A stretch of DNA of 54,739 nt from a bacterium (GTDB lineage: Bacteria; Campylobacterota; Campylobacteria; Campylobacterales; Sulfurimonadaceae): positions 1-54,739 of the forward strand of contig JAHJEG010000047.1 in assembly GCA_018825665.1 (NCBI GenBank), read 5' to 3'. Below, piece by piece: positions 43,209-50,477 of this stretch. The translations under genes were made by a program, and so were the position numbers. The notes under the pieces were generated by a model that was given only the letters and a program-made list of their open reading frames with translations, ran no database searches and was not told where the DNA came from. Positions within the stretch are counted from its first letter, which is position 1; every line of letters starts with the position of its first letter.

Positions 43209-43874
43209 ATGAATAAAAAATACTTAAATGTGCCCTATTATATCTGGGGACTCTTTCTCGTATCCTCTCTGGTCTTTATCTTTTTCCCGCAAATCGATAT
43301 ATTTGTCACCTCGCTTTTTTATGAAGATGGAACTTTTCCTGCGAATAAAACATGGCTTGAAGAATTTTTCTACCATTCGGTGCAGCCTATAATCATCGCC
43401 TTGTCACTCGCAAGTCTTGCGCTCTTTGCCTACAACTTTTTTACAAAAAAAGCCGTCTTAAACATCAATGCAAAAGTTGTTCTCTATCTGCTTTTGGTCC
43501 TGGGTCTGGCACCCGGACTTATCGTAAATGCAACGCTTAAAGATAATTGGGGAAGAGCCAGACCGGCAGAGACACTCAATTTTGGAGGCACAAAAGAATT
43601 TACTCCTGCTTTTATCCCAAGTACGCAGGGGGGCTACTCTTTTAGTTCAGGGCATGCCGCGGCTGCATTTTCACTTATAGGTTTTGCCCTTTTGGCCAAA
43701 AACAGAAGAAAATTCTGGATGACTTTGGCTCTGGCGTACGGAGTATTTGTCAGCATTGCCAGAGTCTCTGCGGGGGGACATTTCTTTAGTGACGTCGTGA
43801 CCTCATTTTTTATAGTCTATATATTTACCTATATATTTTACGGCTTGCTTATAAAAGAAAAAAGTGATGCATAA
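43209..43874 (+). CDS. PAP2 phosphatase (LpxE-like)
   Basis: A 221-residue six-helix PAP2 protein with the three-part active site KDNWGRARP, SFSSGHAAAAF and ARVSAGGHFFSDV. It may dephosphorylate lipid A (LpxE type) or undecaprenyl pyrophosphate; LPS context favours lipid A. Its end overlaps the start of the second LTA-synthase-like gene, a frequent pairing of a phosphatase with a phosphoethanolamine-type transferase. Confidence 0.88.
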   Translation: MNKKYLNVPYYIWGLFLVSSLVFIFFPQIDIFVTSLFYEDGTFPANKTWLEEFFYHSVQPIIIALSLASLALFAYNFFTKKAVLNINAKVVLYLLLVLGLAPGLIVNATLKDNWGRARPAETLNFGGTKEFTPAFIPSTQGGYSFSSGHAAAAFSLIGFALLAKNRRKFWMTLALAYGVFVSIARVSAGGHFFSDVVTSFFIVYIFTYIFYGLLIKEKSDA

Positions 43875-45780
43875 GAATCAACTGACCCAAATCCTGCCTC
43901 TCATTCTTTTTAGCTTTATTGTCTTAATGCTCCAGAGAGTGGTACTTTTTAATCTATATCCCGATGATTTCAGCGATTTAAGCAAAGCTGAGATATTTTC
44001 CTCTTTAGTGATGGGCTTAAGGGTGGATATGATTACGATTTTCACCTTTTCATCCATCTTTGTATTGCTTTTATTATTTATAAGAAAAGTGCAAACCAGA
44101 GCGATAGTGGCTCTGGCTTGGGCACTTGTTTTGAATATTATCTTTATACTCAATTTTAGTGATGTCTTATATTTTGATTATATTCACAGACACATCTCCA
44201 ATGAGATATTCAATCTAGGTGAAGACTGGGACATTATTTTCGGTATGGCGCTTGGTTCTATGTTTTTTTACACCCTCGGAGCTTTTATTTTAAGCGCTCT
44301 TTTTCTCTACGGCATATATAAAATATTTTCAAACGAGCTTGAGAACTTCCTCTCAGGCAAAAAACTTCTTATCACCGCGCTTGTCACACTCTTAATACTT
44401 TTTATAGGGATCAGAAACAACTTTGGCGGCAAAAGCTTTGGGAGCAGTGACGCCTATGCCGTGAATAAGGTAAGCAGCGGAAATCTGGCCTTAAACGGTT
44501 TTTTTACAATCTACAGAACTGCAAAAAAAGCACAAAAACACAATCTGATGCAGCTGGACAAAGCGGTACGGATTACTCAAGATACGATGTACTCTCCCAA
44601 TGCATCCTTTATAGACCCGGAATATCCGCTTCAAAAAAGATACACAAAAAAAGACACTCCCAAATATAACGTAGTCATAGTCTTGCTTGAGTCCTTCGGA
44701 GCGGAGCATATCGACGGTTTTACCCGATACAAAGAGCTGAATGTCACTCCCTATTTCAAAAAACTCTCCAATGAGGGTTTAAAGTTTACAAACTTTTACT
44801 CCAACGGCTACCGTTCCATATTTGGCATCACCTCTATATTTACGGGGCTTACAATCCCTTATGGGTTTCAGTATCTCGGAAAAGGGCTGGAGCTCTCAAA
44901 ATTAAGCTATCTGGGACAGACGGCAAAAGACAACGGATACTCCACCCTTTCCATGCAGGCTGCAAATAACCGCTCCTACAGAGTGGATTCCGTAAGTGCT
45001 TTGGCCGGATTTGACAATTATTACGGGGCACAGGATATGCCCAATATCGAAGAGTGTGACGAGGGCAGAGAACCCATAACCGGTACCTATGACTTCAATA
45101 TGCTTGATTTTTATCACAAGAAACTAAATACGATGAAGGAACCTTTCCTGGGTTTTGCTTTTACCGATTCAACCCACTCTGATTTTTATCTCCCTAGCAA
45201 AAAATTTGAGAGATACCCGCATGACCTGCAAAATTATAACGGAGCTTTAAACGCTTACATCTATGCAGATAATGCGATAGAGAGATTTATGGAAAATGTA
45301 AAACACGAACCCTGGTTTGAGAGGACCATCTTCATTTTCACATCCGACCACGGAAGCGGAGATGCTCTGAACCCCATAGCAAGACAATACCGTCCGGATG
45401 ATACGCCGCTCTCCTCTATCGAGCACTTTAGAATTCCTCTTATCCTCTACGCACCGAAGATATTTGAACCCCAAGAGATACAGACCCTGGGTTCTCACAA
45501 CGATATCTTTGCAACTATAGTCGATCTGCTCGGTTGGGAGGCGGAGATAAGCACATTGGGCAACTCCTTGTTTGATTCGGACATTCACAAAAGATTCGCC
45601 TACTTTTATGCGGGCAATCTCATCGGTTTGATAACCGACAAGGGCTATATAAAATATAATTTTAAAGATATAGTGGAGACCTCGGCAAATGAGGCAGAGA
45701 CCAAAAACATGAAAGAGCTGCTCTTTGCAGTAGATACGGCAGAAGCAGTTCTTTTAGAAAAAAACAAGTGGGTTAAATGA
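43867..45780 (+). CDS. LTA synthase/MdoB-like sulfatase-fold protein (paralogue 2)
   Basis: About 637 residues: five membrane helices, then a periplasmic domain with NVVIVLLESFGAEH, the nucleophile region NGYRSIFGITSIF, SDSTHSDF-like DSTHSDF, and FTSDHGSGD for the metal histidine. Same family as the protein at 30.9 kb but only distantly similar. I choose the ATG at 43867 over the GTG at 43864. Next to an LpxE-like phosphatase it may add phosphoethanolamine or phosphoglycerol to lipid A or core; this is inference. It ends in an ATGA overlap with waaF. Confidence 0.88.
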   Translation: MHKNQLTQILPLILFSFIVLMLQRVVLFNLYPDDFSDLSKAEIFSSLVMGLRVDMITIFTFSSIFVLLLLFIRKVQTRAIVALAWALVLNIIFILNFSDVLYFDYIHRHISNEIFNLGEDWDIIFGMALGSMFFYTLGAFILSALFLYGIYKIFSNELENFLSGKKLLITALVTLLILFIGIRNNFGGKSFGSSDAYAVNKVSSGNLALNGFFTIYRTAKKAQKHNLMQLDKAVRITQDTMYSPNASFIDPEYPLQKRYTKKDTPKYNVVIVLLESFGAEHIDGFTRYKELNVTPYFKKLSNEGLKFTNFYSNGYRSIFGITSIFTGLTIPYGFQYLGKGLELSKLSYLGQTAKDNGYSTLSMQAANNRSYRVDSVSALAGFDNYYGAQDMPNIEECDEGREPITGTYDFNMLDFYHKKLNTMKEPFLGFAFTDSTHSDFYLPSKKFERYPHDLQNYNGALNAYIYADNAIERFMENVKHEPWFERTIFIFTSDHGSGDALNPIARQYRPDDTPLSSIEHFRIPLILYAPKIFEPQEIQTLGSHNDIFATIVDLLGWEAEISTLGNSLFDSDIHKRFAYFYAGNLIGLITDKGYIKYNFKDIVETSANEAETKNMKELLFAVDTAEAVLLEKNKWVK

Positions 45781-46763
45781 TGCCGGCTTTTAAGATACTG
45801 ATAATCCTGCCAAACTGGCTTGGTGATGCTGTTATGGCTACTCCGGCCATAGAACTTTTAAGCTCTTATTATCCACATGCCGAGTTTACCTTTGTAGGAA
45901 GCTATGCAAGTATTGAAGCATTAAAATACCATCCAAACTGCACAAAGGCTGTTGTGGATGAGACAAAAAAAGCACCAAACAGATTTGTAGCCACCTATAA
46001 GCTGGCAAAGAGTCTCGGTGAATTTCATCTCGCCCTCACGTTTAGAAATCAGCTGCACTCTTCACTTTTACTCAGATTTACAAACACTGTTGTCTGTATT
46101 GCAAAACGCTCATGGCATTCACTGTTTTTACTCTCACACACTCCAAAAATCTCAACACATCAGCATTTGTCCATACAGTATGCAAAACTAGCCATGACAG
46201 ATACGGAAAGTTTTAATGGAGATGTTCCAAACCTCAAGCTCTACATAGAACCCAAAAAATTTAAAAAGCCATGCCTAGGCATAAATGCAGGTGCCACGTA
46301 CGGAAGCGCCAAAAGATGGTACCCCGAGCGATTCGCAGAAGTAGCAAAGGCGTTCAGCGACAGATTTGACATCCTTATATTTGGCGGTCCCAATGAGGTG
46401 GAGATGTCAAAAGAGATAGAAAAAAATCTTCTCTCATGGCATGTGCAAAACTATACCAATCTCGCCGGAAAGACCGACATACAAGAGTTATGCGCACATA
46501 TAGGCGGATGCTCTTTGTTTATCACGAATGACAGCGGACCGATGCATATTGCAGCAGCATATCAAGTCCCGACAGTCTCTGTTTTTGGACCTACCAAATA
46601 TACTGAGACCTCCCAATGGATGAATGAAAAAAGTAAGATTGTAAGACATGAGATGGATTGCAGTCCATGTATGAAAAGAGAATGTCCCCTGGGACATCAT
46701 GAGTGTATGAAAAGCATCACAGCCTCAGAGGTGATAGAGGCTGTAAAAGAGTTAGAGATCTAA
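45777..46763 (+). CDS. waaF: ADP-heptose:LPS heptosyltransferase II
   Basis: A 328-residue GT9 enzyme adding the second heptose to the LPS inner core. ILPNWLGDAVMATPAIELL at the start, NAGATYGSAKRWYPERF, TNDSGPMHIAAA and GPTKYTETSQW are WaaF signatures. It uses the ADP-heptose made by GmhA, HldE, GmhB and HldD, all encoded in the next 8 kb. YPHAEF is written by a CCACATGCC copy. Confidence 0.94.
   Translation: MMPAFKILIILPNWLGDAVMATPAIELLSSYYPHAEFTFVGSYASIEALKYHPNCTKAVVDETKKAPNRFVATYKLAKSLGEFHLALTFRNQLHSSLLLRFTNTVVCIAKRSWHSLFLLSHTPKISTHQHLSIQYAKLAMTDTESFNGDVPNLKLYIEPKKFKKPCLGINAGATYGSAKRWYPERFAEVAKAFSDRFDILIFGGPNEVEMSKEIEKNLLSWHVQNYTNLAGKTDIQELCAHIGGCSLFITNDSGPMHIAAAYQVPTVSVFGPTKYTETSQWMNEKSKIVRHEMDCSPCMKRECPLGHHECMKSITASEVIEAVKELEI
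45873..45881 (+). repeat. CCACATGCC copy 23
   Basis: In waaF, sense, Pro-His-Ala; next copy is 5.3 kb away. Confidence 0.85.
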
Positions 46764-47356
46764 AAGGCGAATTTAAATCCTGCGTATGCAGATCTGTTGT
46801 AGTTCACCTTTATGCTGCTGCCGGCACTGTCTTCATAGTTTGTGTCCAAAGCTCTGTAGCCGACGGTAATACGCCCGTTTTCAATCACTTCAATATCAAC
46901 GTGGGCACGATATTCCAAGAAATTGTTTCCATCTTCCATGGATAAAACTTCCGGAGCATAGTAAACTCCTGCACCGAAATACAAGGGAACCGTATTTGAA
47001 GCAGGCAATTTATACGCCGCTTCGATTCCAAGAGGGATAGAGGTAAAGTCTTTTGTATGGTTTATCTTAACCCCAAGACCTATGCTCAGACCATTGCCGG
47101 CTATTTCTCTTTGCATCAAAAAATTCAATTCATAAAAATCTTTGATACTGTTTTCACTGAAATCACTATGTTCAGCATCACCTTTGAGGAATTTTGCTCC
47201 TACAAAAACCGTATTTGGCTCTGTAGCTTCATTAAACTGTCCCATATCAAGACGAGCGCCCAATTCTAAATCTTTGTCATTTATATTGATCTCTGCAGTA
47301 TGTAATGCAAAAGCAGATGCGCTACATAAAGCTATTAAACTTAATTTTTTTAACAT
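46760..47356 (-). CDS. YfaZ-like outer membrane protein
   Basis: A 198-residue protein with a signal peptide (1-17), alternating beta strands and a terminal aromatic residue (AGFKFAF), as expected for a small outer-membrane barrel. It resembles the YfaZ family; function unknown. It overlaps the waaF end by four bases (convergent) and its start overlaps hldE by seven bases. Confidence 0.8.
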   Translation of the reverse strand: MLKKLSLIALCSASAFALHTAEININDKDLELGARLDMGQFNEATEPNTVFVGAKFLKGDAEHSDFSENSIKDFYELNFLMQREIAGNGLSIGLGVKINHTKDFTSIPLGIEAAYKLPASNTVPLYFGAGVYYAPEVLSMEDGNNFLEYRAHVDIEVIENGRITVGYRALDTNYEDSAGSSIKVNYNRSAYAGFKFAF

Positions 47357-48780
47357 GAACTTCCTTGTATTCTTTCTATAGTTTTTGTTGTACTTTTTCC
47401 GTTGACAAAATCAACAAGTTTTAATTTACCAGCAAATTCAGTTACAACGACCTCTTTGCCCTCATAATCCCCACCCTTTACAAGTACATCGGGCTTTATC
47501 ATTTGGATAAGTTCGTAGGGCGTATCCTCTGTAAAAGGCACGACAAAATCAACAGCTTCAAGCGCCGCCAGGATATATGCCCTGTCTTCCGCCACGTTTA
47601 CAGGTCTTGTCGGACCTTTTAAACGTGAAACGGATGCATCCGAATTCAATCCTACAATCAAGATATCTCCAAAACTTTTTGCCTCTTGTAGATATTTGAC
47701 ATGTCCGACATGCAAGATATCAAAACAGCCGTTGGTAAAGACCACTTTTTTTCCGCTTGTACGGCAACGCTTCACAATCGCATCAATATCCTCAAAACTT
47801 TTGATATGCGCGTCCGAAGTACTTTTATGTAAGCTTGCCTCATACTCTTCTATCTCACCCAGGCTTACCGTAGCCGAACCGATTTTGCCGACTACCACGC
47901 CCGCCGCAAGATTTGCAAACTTGGCCGTCTCCTCTATGTTCTTGCCTGCACTCAAAGCAAAGGCTATAGAAGCTATCACGGTATCCCCCGCTCCCGTAAC
48001 ATCAAAAACCTCTTTTGCTACAGTCGGAAATTTTTTCAGCTCATTGTCATACGTGGCTATTCCATCCTCAGATAAGGTGATGAGGGAGATCCCAAGGTCA
48101 CACTCCTGTTTAAGCTTCAATAAGGCTTCTCGCAGTGTCTCTTCGTTGTGTATATTCACATTAGTAGCAAGCATCGCCTCTTTTTTATTTGGTGTTAAGA
48201 GAAAGGCTCCTTTGTATTTGGAATAGTCACTCCCTTTTGGATCGACCAAAACTTTTACATCGTTTTCATTTGCGAGACGGATAATACCCTGACAGAGTTC
48301 ATCAGTTAAAACACCCTTGCCGTAGTCGGATAAAATAACCATATCATAGTTTTTTATCTTGCCCTCTATTGAGTGCAGTATCGAATGTACGGATGTGCTG
48401 ATAATATCATTTTTACTTTCTCTGTCATATCTTAGGATCTGTTGGCTTACTGCGATTACCCTGCTTTTTTTAGATGTACTTCTACCGTTTTGCGTGATTA
48501 AATTCTTTGTATCAACCCCTATCGATTCAAGCATCTTTGTCAGCTCACGCCCGTTATCATCATCTCCGATAACACTGCTGACACTTACGTTTGCTCCCAA
48601 AGCTTTAAGGTTGTTGATAACATTTCCGGCTCCGCCTAGAACCGTTGTCTCTTTCGCAATATCTACCACCTGAACAGGAGCCTCTGGAGAGATTCTCTCA
48701 CAACTTCCCCATAAGTAATGATCGATCATCAAATCACCTATGACAAGGATGTTTGGCTTGAATTTTTTAAGGGAATTCAT
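47350..48780 (-). CDS. hldE: bifunctional heptose 7-phosphate kinase / heptose 1-phosphate adenylyltransferase
   Basis: A 476-residue fusion. The N-terminal PfkB-type kinase (to about 320) shows GDLMIDHYLWG, VLGGAGNV and the catalytic TGAGDTV. The C-terminal nucleotidyltransferase shows FTNGCFDILHVGHVKYL with the HxGH motif. It makes heptose 1,7-bisphosphate and later ADP-heptose. It abuts hldD, the next enzyme. Confidence 0.97.
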   Translation of the reverse strand: MNSLKKFKPNILVIGDLMIDHYLWGSCERISPEAPVQVVDIAKETTVLGGAGNVINNLKALGANVSVSSVIGDDDNGRELTKMLESIGVDTKNLITQNGRSTSKKSRVIAVSQQILRYDRESKNDIISTSVHSILHSIEGKIKNYDMVILSDYGKGVLTDELCQGIIRLANENDVKVLVDPKGSDYSKYKGAFLLTPNKKEAMLATNVNIHNEETLREALLKLKQECDLGISLITLSEDGIATYDNELKKFPTVAKEVFDVTGAGDTVIASIAFALSAGKNIEETAKFANLAAGVVVGKIGSATVSLGEIEEYEASLHKSTSDAHIKSFEDIDAIVKRCRTSGKKVVFTNGCFDILHVGHVKYLQEAKSFGDILIVGLNSDASVSRLKGPTRPVNVAEDRAYILAALEAVDFVVPFTEDTPYELIQMIKPDVLVKGGDYEGKEVVVTEFAGKLKLVDFVNGKSTTKTIERIQGSSC

Positions 48781-49800
48781 CTATTTCACTTCTTCTTCAA
48801 ACATTCTTTTTATCTCACTCACATAGGCCTTAATACCCTCTTCCATCTCATAAGCCGGCTCATAACCCAGGAGCTCTTTTGTAGTCTGTATATCCGCTTC
48901 TGTGTGAAACTGGTAACTCCCCACAAAAGGGTTCGGTATATATTCGCATTTTAAAGATGTACCGAGTTCATTTTGCAAAATATCCACTATGTCCTGAAAA
49001 CTTCTTGCCTTGCCTGTTCCGACATTATAGATTCCGCTTTGCTTAGGTTCCATTGCTTTTATATTTGCCTGAATGATATCTTCTATGTAAATGAAGTCAC
49101 GCAGAATTTTGTCACTTCCTTCAAAAAGACGAGGATTTTTGCCGGCCAATATTTGATGTCCAAACTGTAAAATCATTGAAGCTGTACTATTTTTGAAATA
49201 TTCTCTGGGACCGTAAACATTAAAATAGCGAAGTCCCACAATAGAGATATCGGAGTTTTTCATATATTCACGGCTCAAATTGTCCATGCTCAGCTTTGAA
49301 AAACCATACACATTGTTCGGTGCTTCACGGCCGACTCTTTGCGGCGACTCAGCATTTCCGTATGTAGCCGCCGATGATGCATATACCATATTTGCATTAT
49401 GCGCTACAGCAAGATCAAGCAAATCCTTATACGCATTTACATTTGTTTTTATCATTAAATCCTGTTCAAGGGCAGTGGTATCAGAGATAGCGGCTTCATG
49501 AAAGATATAATCAAATTTATAATTGATTTCCAAATCCAGCAGCAAGTCTTTGTCATTGATATCACCGCTAATTATTTCACCTCTGAAGCCTATAAGATTT
49601 TTAAAATGTCCAAAACTTTTCAAATTCCCGTTTGAAAGCGTCTCCCCGCTTCTAAAACTGTCAAGAATTACAAGCTTTACCTCCGGATGGTTTTCCTGAA
49701 AGTAGAATGCCAGATTTGAACCGACAAAACCGGCTCCGCCCGTTATCAAAATTGTTTTGTCTTTTAAATCGTCTTCTATGTATTTCATATTCTTATCCAT
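48781..49800 (-). CDS. hldD: ADP-glyceromanno-heptose 6-epimerase
   Basis: A 339-residue extended SDR converting ADP-D,D-heptose to the L,D form. [12 protein letters not shown] loop, DYIFHEAAISDTT, YGFSK active site and LRYFNVYGPRE are typical. Start ATG 49800 or the in-frame Met5 (49788). It ends directly before hldE. Confidence 0.96.
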   Translation of the reverse strand: MDKNMKYIEDDLKDKTILITGGAGFVGSNLAFYFQENHPEVKLVILDSFRSGETLSNGNLKSFGHFKNLIGFRGEIISGDINDKDLLLDLEINYKFDYIFHEAAISDTTALEQDLMIKTNVNAYKDLLDLAVAHNANMVYASSAATYGNAESPQRVGREAPNNVYGFSKLSMDNLSREYMKNSDISIVGLRYFNVYGPREYFKNSTASMILQFGHQILAGKNPRLFEGSDKILRDFIYIEDIIQANIKAMEPKQSGIYNVGTGKARSFQDIVDILQNELGTSLKCEYIPNPFVGSYQFHTEADIQTTKELLGYEPAYEMEEGIKAYVSEIKRMFEEEVK

Positions 49801-49865
49801 TATAAATTTTATTTAATAAAATGATACCCTATCATTCATTAACAAGCATTTAAGACTCAAAGCAC

Positions 49866-49871
49866 TATAAT
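49866..49871 (+). promoter_or_regulatory. -10 box of the cytochrome c gene
   Basis: TATAAT 30 bases before the ATG at 49902, with a GAGGA ribosome site at 49891-49895. Confidence 0.6.
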
Positions 49872-49901
49872 TAACCCGAAAATTTATATTGAGGAAATAA
49901 T

Positions 49902-50195
49902 ATGAAAAAAATTGCATTAACTTTATTAATTGCTAGTGTTGGTCTTATGGCTGCTGATGGTGCGGCTCTGTTTAAAAAATGTGCTAGTTGTCATGGTGCT
50001 AACGGTGAGAAAAAAGCTCTTAACCAATCACAAGTAATCGCTGGATGGGATGCTGCTAAAACTGAAGCGTCTCTAAAAGGCTACAAAGACGGTTCATACG
50101 GCGGTAAAATGAAAGGTCTTATGAAAGGTCAGGTTGCTGCTTACAGTGACGCAGATATCACTGCAGTTTCTGCTTATATTGCAGGTCTTAAATAA
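49902..50195 (+). CDS. periplasmic monohaem cytochrome c (c553-like)
   Basis: A 97-residue cytochrome: signal peptide (1-18), haem motif CASCH (Cys27-His31), and a C-terminal methionine (MKGLMKGQ region) as likely sixth ligand. Such c553 proteins carry electrons from the bc1 complex to the cbb3 oxidase in Campylobacterota. Fittingly, two cbb3 assembly genes converge on it. Strong promoter and ribosome site suggest high expression. Confidence 0.94.
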   Translation: MKKIALTLLIASVGLMAADGAALFKKCASCHGANGEKKALNQSQVIAGWDAAKTEASLKGYKDGSYGGKMKGLMKGQVAAYSDADITAVSAYIAGLK

Positions 50196-50210
50196 TTTCT
50201 TGCACTTCTT

Positions 50211-50233
50211 GAGTCGCCTCTAAGAGGTAACTC
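50211..50233. terminator. weak hairpin between convergent genes
   Basis: GAGT-N2-CCTC / GAGG-N2-ACTC with a short loop, between the cytochrome stop and the ccoS stop. No T-run follows, so a terminator role is tentative. Confidence 0.3.
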
Positions 50234-50249
50234 ATCTTATAGATCCGAC

Positions 50250-50465
50250 TTACTCGGGTTTATAATTTCTTTTTAAATCTTCTTTTTTTCTTTCTTGTTT
50301 TACAGCATCGTTGAGCTCATCTTCACCGTCAAATTTTGCAGCGTTTAAAAACTTTTCTTCATCGTCAAACTGTCCGTTTTTAATAGCCCATAAAAAAGCA
50401 AAAAGTGCTACTGCCCCCAAAAATATAGATGCTCCAAGCATCATGGCTATTACCCAATTATCCAT
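50250..50465 (-). CDS. ccoS: cbb3-type oxidase assembly protein CcoS
   Basis: A 71-residue protein with one N-terminal membrane helix and the CcoS motif LWAIKNGQFDDEEK, followed by a charged tail. It helps insert cofactors into cbb3 oxidase. It lies 12 bases behind ccoI. Confidence 0.92.
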   Translation of the reverse strand: MDNWVIAMMLGASIFLGAVALFAFLWAIKNGQFDDEEKFLNAAKFDGEDELNDAVKQERKKEDLKRNYKPE

Positions 50466-50477
50466 TTATATACACCT

